From positions 1-19,874 of the forward strand of contig CAKUJN010000037.1 of the NCBI GenBank assembly GCA_934661735.1: a stretch of DNA of 19,874 nucleotides, given 5' to 3'. The translations under genes and the position numbers were made by a program. The notes below the pieces were generated by a model. The model was not told the origin of the DNA, did not search any database, and saw only the letters and a program-made list of their open reading frames with translations. Shown here piece after piece: positions 6,301 through 13,520 of the stretch (position 1 is the stretch's first letter; every line of letters starts with the position of its first letter). The DNA is from an uncultured Oscillospiraceae bacterium (GTDB lineage: Bacteria > Bacillota > Clostridia > Oscillospirales > Oscillospiraceae).

Positions 6301-7236
6301 ATGGAACAGAGCTTCAAATCCGCTGCCGAAGCAATCCGCCTGCCGTCCGCGTCCCGCGAACGCATCCGCGCTTCGCTTGCCGCCGCACCCGCGCCGTCCG
6401 CGCAGGAACCCGAACGGCGCACCGTCCGCCGCGTCCGCATTCCGCGCCTTGCCGCCGCCGTCGTCCTGATTCTGGCGCTGAGCATTACCGCCGCGGCCGC
6501 CGTCTCGCACTATTTCCGCAACAGCATTCTCGTCTCCGATGAAAATGAAATCCCGTCCGACCTGCCCGTCGTCGTCACAACCGGCGCCCCGCTGAATCCG
6601 GCCGAGGCGCTGACCGAGGAAAAGATTGCGCGCTACCGCGTCAAATCAGATGACTGGTCCATTGGCGAGGAGATTTCCGGCGGCGTCCTGTCCGGCTACG
6701 TCCTCTGGGACAGCACCGAGGTGCTCAGCAGCGACCCGTCTCTCCGCATCCGCCGCACCACCCGACAGTGTGACGACGCAGTCAAGATGGAATACACCGC
6801 CGAAAACCCCGCCGTTCTCCCCGCGCAGCTCAGCGGCCGCGCCACGCTCTCGCTCGACTGGCTTGCGGAGCGCTATGACTACGTTCCCGACGCCAATTCC
6901 GCCTTTCTCGTCACCGACGGCGACGGCAGCTTTGTCAGCGACTTCTTCCTCGCCCTCTACCGCAAGCCCGACAGCGATGCGTACTTCGCGCTCGAGCTGA
7001 CCGACATCCGCGAGCCGGACTACTACGCCCGTTCCTATGTCGTTGACGGCGAATTTGAGGATGCGTACTACTACACCACGCCCGACGGCTGCGAATACCT
7101 CATCACACTGGATTCCGGCCATGTTTCCGCCGAATGCACCGGCACCTACAGCTACTTCAATCTCACCGGCGCGTTTCTGACAAAGGCGGAGACCGAAGCG
7201 CTTCTTGACAGCCTCCACCTCCGCTTCAATCCGTAA
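6301..7236 (+). CDS. Putative membrane-anchored anti-sigma factor
   Basis: 311 residues, beginning 2 bases after the sigma factor stop, with GGAGGA just upstream. A cytoplasmic N-terminus of about 47 residues, rich in Arg/Ala (SASRERIRASLAAAP), is followed by one membrane helix at about 48-68 (PRLAAAVVLILALSITAAAA) and an extracytoplasmic domain of about 240 residues rich in acidic and aromatic residues. Single-TM architecture and placement argue for a regulator that holds the ECF factor at the membrane; clostridial proteins of this layout often carry DUF4179- or DUF4367-type outer domains, but I cannot assign the family. No zinc-binding anti-sigma motif (HxxxCxxC) is present. The activating signal is unknown. 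Confidence 0.7.
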   Translation: MEQSFKSAAEAIRLPSASRERIRASLAAAPAPSAQEPERRTVRRVRIPRLAAAVVLILALSITAAAAVSHYFRNSILVSDENEIPSDLPVVVTTGAPLNPAEALTEEKIARYRVKSDDWSIGEEISGGVLSGYVLWDSTEVLSSDPSLRIRRTTRQCDDAVKMEYTAENPAVLPAQLSGRATLSLDWLAERYDYVPDANSAFLVTDGDGSFVSDFFLALYRKPDSDAYFALELTDIREPDYYARSYVVDGEFEDAYYYTTPDGCEYLITLDSGHVSAECTGTYSYFNLTGAFLTKAETEALLDSLHLRFNP

Positions 7237-7252
7237 ATACCGCTCTCCCGCC

Positions 7253-7348
7253 GTGCCGCAGGTGTCCGCCTCCGCCTGTCGGCGCGGCACAGCGCGGCAG
7301 AACCATACGCAAGCCACAGGCGGCCGCGGTTTTTGATCCGCGGCCGCC
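7253..7348. terminator. Convergent intergenic hairpins between the anti-sigma gene and second MATE gene
   Basis: A perfect 11-bp stem GGCGGCCGCGG/complement (7319-7329/7338-7348) with an 8-nt loop sits between two converging genes. No T-run follows on either strand. Just upstream, a 7-bp GTGCCGC/GCGGCAC inverted repeat encloses a CAGG/CCTG pair. They probably separate the two transcripts, but as intrinsic terminators they are atypical. Confidence 0.5.
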
Positions 7349-7363
7349 CCGTGTCTCTCGGCT

Positions 7364-8725
7364 TCAATTGTCTGCCGTTCGCGGCGTCTGCTGCACCTGC
7401 TTTTCCCGCCGCCGGAGCGCCGCGTAGGCAATCAGGCAGATGATCACCGAAAACAGCGACCCGCACGATGTCGCAATTCCCATCGGGAAAAGCGTCTGCG
7501 GGAAGCGCTCCGACATCAGCCACGCAAACGGCACCCGCACCAGCGCAACGGCCAGAATATTGTGCAGAAACGAAAGCCCCGACCGTCCGCACGCGCAGAA
7601 ATACCCGCTGAAGCTGAAATGGATACCCGCAAAGATGCAGTCGAAGATATAGCCGCGCAGATACTGTCCGCCCGCGGTGACGGCCGCGCTGTCCTGTGTG
7701 AACAGCCCCACAACCGGCTCCGCAATCAGCTGAATCACCGCGCACACCACAATGCCGAAGCCTGCCGTCAGCAAAATTGCATAGCCCAGCGTCTGCCGCG
7801 CGCGCTCCGGCCTGCCCGCGCCGATGTTCTGCGCGCCCAGCGCCGAAACCGTCGAAAGCATCGACGACGGCACCAGAAACAGAAAACCGATGATTTTCTC
7901 CACAATGCCCACCGCCGCCGCGTCGGTCAGTCCCCGCCGGTTTGCAATGACCGTAATCACAATGAACGCAACCTGAATCAGCCCGTCCTGTACCGTAATC
8001 GGCAGGCCGATTTTCAGAATCCGCCCCATGATTTCCCGCCGCGGCTTCAGATCCGCGCGCGTCACCGGAATGCCCAGCTTCCGCCTGCGGATCACCGCCA
8101 GCGCCAGCAGCACGCTCAGCGCCTGCGACAGCGTCGTCCCCAGCGCCGCTCCCGCCGGCCCCATGCCAAGCGCGCCCATGAACAGATAGTCCAGCGCGAT
8201 ATTCGCCGCGCACGCGGCCATTACGAAATACATCGGGCTTTTGCTGTCGCCCATCCCGCGGAAGATCGAGCTGATGATGTTGTACGCCGTGATAAACGGA
8301 ATTCCGATAAGGCAGATTGTCAGATATACCGCCGTCCCGTCCGCCGCCTCGGCGGGCGTGGACATGATTCCGACAATTCCGCGCACCGCAAGCAGAAGCA
8401 CCGCCATCAGCGCCGCCGACAGCCCCAGAAACAGCGTGACCGTGTTTCCCACATACGCCGCGGCGCGGCGTGTGTCGTTCGCGCCCACAGCCTGTCCGAC
8501 CGTGACCGTCGTACCCATTGCCAGCCCCACTATCATCACCGTCAGCATGTGCATGGCCTGCGACCCGACCGAAACGGCGGTCGTCCCAGCCACGCCCTCA
8601 TACTGTCCGATGATAAACAGATCCGCCATGCCATAGAGCGTCTGCAAAAAATACGAAAACAGGTACGGCAGACTGAACCGGACCACATTTCTCAGCACAC
8701 TGCCGCTCGTAAGACTCTGCTGCAT
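7364..8725 (-). CDS. MATE family efflux transporter (second copy)
   Basis: Twelve-TM MATE antiporter, 453 residues, full length. Signatures: LQTLYGMADLFIIGQYEGVAG in TM1, VSVGSQAMHMLTVMIVGLAMG in TM2, VGQAVGANDTRRA after TM2, a GPAGAALGTTLSQALS block, and the second half beginning ILKIGLPITVQDGLIQ. It is clearly diverged from the MATE at 3902 and belongs to a different subgroup, so this is not a recent duplication. The ATG at 8725 has AGGAGGA 6-7 bases upstream. It is convergent with the sigma/anti-sigma operon. Substrate unknown. Confidence 0.93.
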   Translation of the reverse strand: MQQSLTSGSVLRNVVRFSLPYLFSYFLQTLYGMADLFIIGQYEGVAGTTAVSVGSQAMHMLTVMIVGLAMGTTVTVGQAVGANDTRRAAAYVGNTVTLFLGLSAALMAVLLLAVRGIVGIMSTPAEAADGTAVYLTICLIGIPFITAYNIISSIFRGMGDSKSPMYFVMAACAANIALDYLFMGALGMGPAGAALGTTLSQALSVLLALAVIRRRKLGIPVTRADLKPRREIMGRILKIGLPITVQDGLIQVAFIVITVIANRRGLTDAAAVGIVEKIIGFLFLVPSSMLSTVSALGAQNIGAGRPERARQTLGYAILLTAGFGIVVCAVIQLIAEPVVGLFTQDSAAVTAGGQYLRGYIFDCIFAGIHFSFSGYFCACGRSGLSFLHNILAVALVRVPFAWLMSERFPQTLFPMGIATSCGSLFSVIICLIAYAALRRREKQVQQTPRTADN

Positions 8726-8746
8726 ACCGATTCCTCCTATGATATT

Positions 8747-8775
8747 ACAGTAAATGTCAGAGCCCGCAGCGTCAA
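8747..8775 (-). promoter_or_regulatory. Possible promoter of the second MATE gene
   Basis: On the minus strand TTGACG (8770-8775), 17 bases, TACTGT (8747-8752). The implied start is only about 15 bases before the ATG, just ahead of the ribosome binding site, so the leader would be very short. Confidence 0.4.
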
Positions 8776-8888
8776 TTGGAAATTCTCACAAAATCCGGCC
8801 TTCGCCGCACCCGCCGCACCGTCAAAAGCAAAAGCGCCGCCTTCCCCGCCTCATACCTCCGCCGCCTTTTCCGCCTCCCGTAGAATGT

Positions 8889-8920
8889 CAAAAGCGGCAG
8901 ACGCCTTCGCGTCTGCCGCT
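8889..8920 (-). terminator. Terminator of the small coiled-coil gene
   Basis: A perfect 12-bp stem (8893-8904/8909-8920, AGCGGCAGACGC and complement) with a 4-nt loop, followed on the minus strand by TTTTG, 15 bases beyond the stop of the 8935-9192 gene. On the plus strand a TTTTT run also follows after GTA. Confidence 0.8.
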
Positions 8921-8934
8921 GTATTTTTCCGCTG

Positions 8935-9192
8935 TCACTGTGCCTTTTTCAGCTCTGCAATATCCTGCGCCATCATGCGGCACGCCTGCTTCAGCATGAC
9001 GACCTCATCCTCCAGCGTCTCAACTCTGGACTTTGGCGCCATCATTTCCAGAAGCGTCCTCTGCCCCTCTGCCAGCAGCTCCAGCTGCTTCATGACCGTG
9101 TTTTCCAGTATCACCTGCATGTCATGAACCGCACCACGTCTTGCCTCCAGTGTCATTTCTCTGATCTGCTCCAGATCCTTTTCATCCAGCAT
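8935..9192 (-). CDS. Small coiled-coil protein, function unknown
   Basis: 85 residues, strongly charged and almost entirely helical in appearance. It contains heptad-like stretches (MKQLELLAEGQRTLLEMM at about 34-51 and VETLEDEVVMLKQACRMMAQDIAELKKAQ at the end, the latter broken here only for length). No signal peptide or membrane segment is visible. The gene looks genuine: GGAGGG 6-7 bases before the ATG, a near-consensus promoter and a strong terminator make it a self-contained transcription unit. The composition suggests an oligomerising scaffold or regulator, but I recognise no family. Confidence 0.75.
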   Translation of the reverse strand: MLDEKDLEQIREMTLEARRGAVHDMQVILENTVMKQLELLAEGQRTLLEMMAPKSRVETLEDEVVMLKQACRMMAQDIAELKKAQ

Positions 9193-9224
9193 GTCTTTCC
9201 CTCCGTCCGCATTCCGTTTTTCCT

Positions 9225-9254
9225 ATTATATACCGCTTTTCCTCCGCCTGTCAA
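9225..9254 (-). promoter_or_regulatory. Strong promoter of the small coiled-coil gene
   Basis: On the minus strand TTGACA (9249-9254), an 18-base spacer and TATAAT (9225-9230), both hexamers perfect; a TATATA with 16-base spacing overlaps. The leader is about 25 bases. Confidence 0.85.
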
Positions 9255-9309
9255 TCCGCAAATCCCCGCCCTCGACTGCACGTCCTGCCGAAGCAGCCCG
9301 CAGGCTTTC

Positions 9310-9350
9310 AAAAAAGAAAAGACACGCTTTCGCGTGTCTTTTCTTTCTTT
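9310..9350. terminator. Bidirectional intrinsic terminator
   Basis: A perfect 15-bp stem (9313-9327/9332-9346) with loop TTTC. A-rich and T-rich flanks give a T-run on both strands (TTTTCTTTCTTT on plus, TTTTCTTTTTTG on minus). It probably ends transcripts of the 9476-10048 gene and insulates the next promoter. Confidence 0.85.
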
Positions 9351-9359
9351 GGTAAATAG

Positions 9360-9417
9360 CCTTAACTTTAATAGAATGCACCCCCAGACGCTTAGGGGGT
9401 GCATTTTCAATTTAAGG
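9360..9417. repeat. Long hairpin element downstream of the 190-aa gene
   Basis: AATGCACCCCC (9375-9385) pairs perfectly with 9395-9405 over 11 bp with a 9-nt loop. Further out CCTTAA (9360-9365) pairs with TTAAGG (9412-9417). The whole 58-bp unit is an imperfect long inverted repeat. It may be a terminator, a REP-like unit, or the edge of an inserted segment. Confidence 0.55.
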
Positions 9418-9475
9418 GAAAGTAGTGATTTTTATCGTTGCTCTTTACTTACGGCACAGGCAAGGATATACACAG

Positions 9476-10048
9476 TCATCGACCACAAAGAATTTCGGAA
9501 AAGTATCCTTTTAAGAAATGCCGATACTCCGGATGATCGGATGCGTTCTCGTATTCATCCAAAATAGTCTTTTTGTTCCATGCTTTCATTTTATCATTCA
9601 TTTCTTCATATCGGATAATGGTAAGCAGGCCTTCTCGTTCCGCCTGTAAAATTGCTTCATAGGCATCTGTGATAAACTCCACACCGGATATATCGACCGG
9701 TATGCGACTGGTAGCGACATCCGGTATTTGAACCGAAAAACCGGAATCTGAAATTGTCTCGGCAGAATAAATATAACCGGATACGCCTTTGTATGTGCTT
9801 ATCAGAGCATTGGGATAATACTCTTCCAACCGTTGCCGCCCATCTTTGCCAAAACCGTACGGCCCCCATTTTTGGCATTTTCCATCATAAGAAAAGCCGG
9901 TTTCCACGCAATACTTTTCAATGGAATTGCTCAAATAGACCAATACGTTTTCTCTTTTTGTGGAAAAATAAACCAAAGGGATACCATGATTCGAACTATG
10001 CGGCGTTAGTTGTGTAATACCCTTAACAGATGATGCGTGGTAGTACAT
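9476..10048 (-). CDS. Unrecognised 190-aa protein in AT-richer DNA, possibly acquired
   Basis: Starts MYYHASSVKGITQL at 10048 with AGGAGGA 10 bases upstream. It has no signal peptide or membrane helix and is probably cytoplasmic. Notable blocks are PLVYFSTKRENVLVYLSN (about 25-42), GKCQKWGPYGFGKDG (57-71), and STYKGVSGYIYSAE (84-97). The Y-H-A-S start followed by a VYFS strand loosely recalls ADP-ribosyltransferase-type folds (Arr, RES, RNA phosphotransferase); this is only a hint. Its codons are AT-richer than those of all neighbours (25 G/C in bases 9601-9660 against 44 in 12001-12060). It lies directly downstream of tRNA-Ser, a common insertion site. Function unknown. Confidence 0.75.
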   Translation of the reverse strand: MYYHASSVKGITQLTPHSSNHGIPLVYFSTKRENVLVYLSNSIEKYCVETGFSYDGKCQKWGPYGFGKDGRQRLEEYYPNALISTYKGVSGYIYSAETISDSGFSVQIPDVATSRIPVDISGVEFITDAYEAILQAEREGLLTIIRYEEMNDKMKAWNKKTILDEYENASDHPEYRHFLKGYFSEILCGR

Positions 10049-10073
10049 TAGCTTTCTTTCCTCCTAACGTAAT

Positions 10074-10130
10074 TTATTCCAAGCGCTTTTCGACGGTGTA
10101 CAGGTACTCGGATAATTCTCGCATTGGCAT
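10074..10130 (-). CDS. Possible 18-aa leader peptide or gene remnant
   Basis: Within the leader of the 190-aa gene, ATG at 10130 (second ATG at 10124) opens a frame reading MPMRELSEYLYTVEKRLE and ending TAA at 10074, 8 bases before the AGGAGGA of the next gene. The peptide is charged and helical-looking. No clear ribosome binding site precedes it. It might be a translated leader or the tail of a lost partner gene; chance is not excluded. Confidence 0.25.
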   Translation of the reverse strand: MPMRELSEYLYTVEKRLE

Positions 10131-10136
10131 ATCTTC

Positions 10137-10165
10137 ATTTTAGCAGGCAACCAGCGCCTAAACAA
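10137..10165 (-). promoter_or_regulatory. Promoter of the 190-aa gene
   Basis: On the minus strand TTGTTT (10160-10165), 17 bases, TAAAAT (10137-10142), directly after the tRNA-Ser terminator. The leader would be about 80 bases. Confidence 0.5.
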
Positions 10166-10208
10166 TAGAAAAAGTCCACCGTAATTCTATCAAAATTACG
10201 GTGGACTT
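10166..10208 (-). terminator. Terminator of tRNA-Ser
   Basis: A perfect 15-bp stem (10172-10186/10194-10208, AAGTCCACCGTAATT and complement) with a 7-nt loop, followed on the minus strand by TTTCTATTG; the T-run starts in the last two stem bases. It begins 2 bases after the tRNA 3' end. Confidence 0.9.
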
Positions 10209-10209
10209 A

Positions 10210-10301
10210 TGGCGGAGTGGGAGGGATTCGAACCCTCGGACGGCTTTTGACCGTCACACGATTTCCAGTCGTGCTCGTTATGACCGCTTCGATACCACTC
10301 C
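10210..10301 (-). tRNA. tRNA-Ser (anticodon GGA)
   Basis: A 92-nt class II tRNA. The acceptor stem GGAGTGG/CCACTCC is followed by discriminator G and an encoded CCA. The anticodon arm CACGA-CTGGAAA-TCGTG gives anticodon GGA (10264-10266 complement), reading UCC/UCU. A long variable arm TGACGG/CCGTC and T arm GAGGG-TTCGAAT-CCCTC complete the fold. It has its own promoter and terminator, so it is a single-gene unit. Confidence 0.98.
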
Positions 10302-10310
10302 ATGGCATCA

Positions 10311-10334
10311 CTGTTTCTGTCACTACCGAAACAG
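10311..10334 (-). other. Hairpin in the tRNA-Ser 5' leader
   Basis: CTGTTTC/GAAACAG (10311-10317/10328-10334) forms a 7-bp stem with a 10-nt loop at the very start of the precursor, 9 bases upstream of the mature 5' end. It may affect RNase P processing or be incidental. Confidence 0.4.
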
Positions 10335-10341
10335 CCCGTTT

Positions 10342-10370
10342 ATCATACACAAAACAAGCACGCTTGTCAA
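10342..10370 (-). promoter_or_regulatory. tRNA-Ser promoter
   Basis: On the minus strand a perfect TTGACA (10365-10370), 17 bases and TATGAT (10342-10347); start near 10335. Confidence 0.85.
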
Positions 10371-10383
10371 GAGCCAAAGGCAA

Positions 10384-11751
10384 TTATTTCTGCATTTCCT
10401 CGATGCACACCCGCAGGACCTGTCCCGCGACGGGCGCGGCGACGGCGCTGCCGTGGCCTGCGTTCTCCACAAACACAACAAAGGCCAGCGGATACTCCGC
10501 ATCCGCAACAAAGCCCGCAAACATCGCGTTCGGCTGCTCGCCTTCTATTTCCGCCGTGCCGGATTTCGCGCAGACGGCCACCTCCGGAAACTGCCACGTG
10601 CCGTAAACGCCCGTCACATTGTTCCGCATCATCTGCGTCAGCGTTTCCACCGCCTCCGCCTCAAAAATCCGTCCGGTCGAGCGCGTTTTCGCCGCATACG
10701 TCTGCTTTTCCCCGCTTTTCACCGAGGCCATCAGATACGGCTCCGCTGCTTCGCCTCCACCGCCGAGGATTCCCATAAACCGCATAAATGCGTATGCCGT
10801 CACCTGATCAGTGTACTGTCCGATGCCGGCCCACGCGGTGTCTCCGTCGTCCGCGCCGTTCAGATCCAGCCTTCCCGCTGCGCTCTGATTCCCGTCGCAT
10901 TCCAGCCGTCCGGTCAGTCCCGCCTTCTCCGCGTATTTTTCCAGGGTTTCCGCCCCGACCTGTACCGCCACGTCTCCGAACACACAGTTGCACGAGTATG
11001 CCAGTCCGTTTTTCAGATCAATCGTTCCGTGCACGCCCTCGCAGACAATGCTCTGCCCGCCGATGATCGTCCTGCCCTCGCAGGTAAAGCGCTGCGTCAG
11101 GATATCGTCCACGGTTTCCAGCGCCGCCTCCGCCGTCAGCAGCTTGTAAATCGACCCCGGCGTATAGGCCGCGTCAAAGAACCGGTTTACATAAACTCCC
11201 TTATACGCGTCCGTTGTGTCGTTTTCAATGTCCGGCACGTTGTCCGGATCATAGCTCGGCGCCGTCACCGCGCACAGAATCTCACCGGTTTCATAGTTGT
11301 ACACGCCCACCGTGCCGCGCCGGCCATCCAGTGCCTGAAGCGCCGCGTTCTGTACCGCCGCGCTGATCGTCAGTTGCGCGGACGCCTCCTCCTCGCGGAG
11401 CCGGAACAGGCCGTTGATCCTGTCATAGCCGATCATTTTGTCGGCGTAGTGCCCCAGCAGCGGCGCATAGATATACCCGTACCGGTCGCCCAGCAGATGC
11501 ACGGTCGATTTCCGTGTCAGCGCGTCGTCCGAATACGTCCGCCCCTCCGTCGCGTCCAGAAGCAGCCGCCCCGCGCGGTCCGTCACAATTCCGCTGCTCA
11601 GATTCGTGCCGGAATAGACATGCGGGCTTCCGGAAAACGTGACCCACTCGTCCGCGTGCACAAAATAGCTGACCGTAAACGCCGCCGTTCCCAGCAGGAG
11701 CACCCCCGCCAGCGCCAGCGCGAAGAACGCGCGCGCCGAAATCTTTTTCAT
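10384..11751 (-). CDS. Class B-like penicillin-binding protein (transpeptidase)
   Basis: Membrane-anchored D,D-transpeptidase of 455 residues. One N-terminal helix (about 5-30) is followed by a short dimerisation-type region and the transpeptidase domain. All three catalytic motifs are present: S200-I-Y-K (SxxK), S253-C-N (SxN) and K396-S-G-T (KTG-type). It is smaller than FtsI or SpoVD and has no PASTA domains, resembling the PbpA-type partner of SEDS proteins. The frame extends to 11847, but the ATG at 11751, starting MKKISARAFF, overlaps the upstream SEDS gene stop by four bases (ATGA), so the two are translationally coupled. Residues 41-46 and several Cys (C160, C224, C237, C254, C256) are unusual for an external domain; disulfides are possible. 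Confidence 0.93.
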   Translation of the reverse strand: MKKISARAFFALALAGVLLLGTAAFTVSYFVHADEWVTFSGSPHVYSGTNLSSGIVTDRAGRLLLDATEGRTYSDDALTRKSTVHLLGDRYGYIYAPLLGHYADKMIGYDRINGLFRLREEEASAQLTISAAVQNAALQALDGRRGTVGVYNYETGEILCAVTAPSYDPDNVPDIENDTTDAYKGVYVNRFFDAAYTPGSIYKLLTAEAALETVDDILTQRFTCEGRTIIGGQSIVCEGVHGTIDLKNGLAYSCNCVFGDVAVQVGAETLEKYAEKAGLTGRLECDGNQSAAGRLDLNGADDGDTAWAGIGQYTDQVTAYAFMRFMGILGGGGEAAEPYLMASVKSGEKQTYAAKTRSTGRIFEAEAVETLTQMMRNNVTGVYGTWQFPEVAVCAKSGTAEIEGEQPNAMFAGFVADAEYPLAFVVFVENAGHGSAVAAPVAGQVLRVCIEEMQK

Positions 11752-13463
11752 TCGGAGTCCTCCCCTCTGTCCGGCAGCTTCACGGCAAAGCTCGCGTTTT
11801 GCCGCGTATCGGCAGCCTTGATAAACGCCAGCAGCCCCCACACGCACAAAAGGCTCGATCCGCCGTTTGACACAAACGGGAACGTCACGCCCGTCAGCGG
11901 CAGCAGATCAACCGTCCCGAACACATTCAGAATCGTCTGCACCACCAGAATTGTCGCCGCCGACGCCGCGCCGATGGCGTAGAAGCTGCTCCGGCCCAGC
12001 GGCACCGACCGCACCACAAACGCCGCCAGCACCGCCACCGCCGCCACCATCAGAACCGCCAGCAGCAGTCCCCATTCCTCCGCGACAAACGCGAATACCA
12101 GATCCGTGTCCGACGCCGCCACATATTTCAGCCATCCCTTCCCCGCGCCAAGGCCGAACAGCCCGCCCGAGGCGATGCACATCATCGCTCTTGTCTGCGA
12201 ATAGCCGGTCGTCAGCGCGTTTTCCCAGACGTGCCGCCACACCGCGAACCGCCGCATGGCGTACGGCTTGAACCGCAGCACCAGCACACCCGCAAATCCC
12301 GTTCCGGCAACCGCCAGACCCAGCGTCGCAAAGTCGCCCGACCGCATGAACGCCGTCACCAGAAACGTCACAAAGAAGATAATCGCCGTTCCAAAGTCGT
12401 TCATCAGCGCCAGACATCCGCAGATTGCCGCCGAATACGCAATGAACAGAATGTGATTCCGCTTCGTCATCAACCGCTGAAGCGTCGACGCGCCCGCGAA
12501 GATAAAGCAGATTTTGACAATCTCCGACGGCTGGAACGACACCGGCCCCAGCTGCATCCAGTTTTTCGCGCCGAATTTCTCCACGCCGAACAGCACGTTC
12601 GCCATCAGCAGCAGAATTCCAAACGCCGACACGGCGTAGCGCAGCTTTTTCGCACGCTCCAGATCGCGCAGCGTCCAGCACAGCGCCAGAAACAGCGCAA
12701 TACCGCCCGCCATGGCCACAATTTCCTTTTTCAGCGCCGCCGGATTGTCCGAGCAGATCACCGCAAAGCCGACCGTCGACAGGAAAAACGCAATCGTCTC
12801 CACGTCAAAGCCGCTGCGGCGGCGCATCCGGTAAAACCCGAACAGAAGCCACTGCATCGCAATCAGCGCGCCGAACGCGCCCGCGACCGCGCCCGTCTCC
12901 TCGCACCCCAGCATCAGCTGCAAGCACGCCAGTATCTGAAACAGCGTCAGAAACAGAAGCGTCACCGCCGGATGCACCTCTCCGTCCGGCCTTGTCCGGA
13001 CAGCCGCCTGAATCCGTTCCTGCTCCTTTGTAATCGGCACCAGCGTAAACCCCACGCCGCCAAGCGAAATCTCGTCGCCGAACGCCACAACGCTCATGGC
13101 CGTCTCCTCGCCGTTGACGCATACGCCGCCCTTCGACCCGACGTCCGAAACGGTCCAGCTTCCGTCGTCATAGCGCGTCAGCACCGCGTGGCTGCGCGAA
13201 ATCGTCGGATAGTCCAGCACCACGTCGCAGCTTCTCGCCCTGCCGAGCAGACTTTCCCAGTGCGTCACGGGGATGTGCTCCCCCGCCGGCGTCGCCAGCC
13301 ACGCCCACACCTCCGGCTCTCTGCGGAACATCAGCAGCGACCGCGCGCACCGCAGCAGAATCAGCAGCGCCAGCGCCGGAAACACATAGCGCAGAATGCC
13401 GCTGTACACTGCCGCGAAGCCCGCCTGCCGAAGCTGCTCCACCCATAAGCTGAAAGACTCCAT
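11748..13463 (-). CDS. FHA domain-SEDS (FtsW/RodA/SpoVE) fusion, peptidoglycan polymerase
   Basis: 571 residues. An N-terminal membrane helix (about 22-40) is followed by a forkhead-associated domain (about 52-143) with the phosphothreonine-binding GR (74-75), S89-R-S-H92 and N117-G residues. A SEDS glycan polymerase core of about ten TM helices fills the rest. SEDS signatures: NWMQLGPVSFQPSEIVK (301-317), NDFGTA (355-360), TDLVFAFVAEEWG (453-465) with the conserved Asp at 454, and TFPFVSNGGSS (527-537). It should polymerise lipid II into glycan strands while the coupled PBP crosslinks them. The ATG at 13463 has AGGAGAG upstream. FHA-SEDS fusions occur in clostridia and actinobacteria; regulation by a Ser/Thr kinase of the PknB type is inferred, no kinase is in the window. 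Confidence 0.94.
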   Translation of the reverse strand: MESFSLWVEQLRQAGFAAVYSGILRYVFPALALLILLRCARSLLMFRREPEVWAWLATPAGEHIPVTHWESLLGRARSCDVVLDYPTISRSHAVLTRYDDGSWTVSDVGSKGGVCVNGEETAMSVVAFGDEISLGGVGFTLVPITKEQERIQAAVRTRPDGEVHPAVTLLFLTLFQILACLQLMLGCEETGAVAGAFGALIAMQWLLFGFYRMRRRSGFDVETIAFFLSTVGFAVICSDNPAALKKEIVAMAGGIALFLALCWTLRDLERAKKLRYAVSAFGILLLMANVLFGVEKFGAKNWMQLGPVSFQPSEIVKICFIFAGASTLQRLMTKRNHILFIAYSAAICGCLALMNDFGTAIIFFVTFLVTAFMRSGDFATLGLAVAGTGFAGVLVLRFKPYAMRRFAVWRHVWENALTTGYSQTRAMMCIASGGLFGLGAGKGWLKYVAASDTDLVFAFVAEEWGLLLAVLMVAAVAVLAAFVVRSVPLGRSSFYAIGAASAATILVVQTILNVFGTVDLLPLTGVTFPFVSNGGSSLLCVWGLLAFIKAADTRQNASFAVKLPDRGEDSE

Positions 13464-13491
13464 AACGCTCTCCTGTCATATGACCATGTGC

Positions 13492-13509
13492 CCCTCACGC
13501 GTGTGAGGG
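13492..13509 (-). other. Hairpin between AI-2E permease and SEDS gene
   Basis: CCCTCAC/GTGAGGG (13492-13498/13503-13509) with loop GCGT lies in the 57-bp gap. No T-run follows on the minus strand, so it is more likely an mRNA processing or stabilising element than a terminator, leaving AI-2E, SEDS and PBP in one possible operon. Confidence 0.4.
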
Positions 13510-13520
13510 ACACCGCTTTT

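Noticed and set aside
7562-9127. 521-codon plus-strand frame opposite MATE 2 and the coiled-coil gene
   Set aside because: Shadow frame; spans two genes and a terminator.
10210-10301. tRNA-Ser as a verified phage or island attachment site
   Set aside because: No direct repeat of the tRNA 3' end was found on the far side of the AT-rich segment, and no integrase is present.
10201-11982. 593-codon plus-strand frame across tRNA-Ser and the PBP
   Set aside because: Arg/His-rich shadow; crosses a tRNA and an intact transpeptidase on the other strand.
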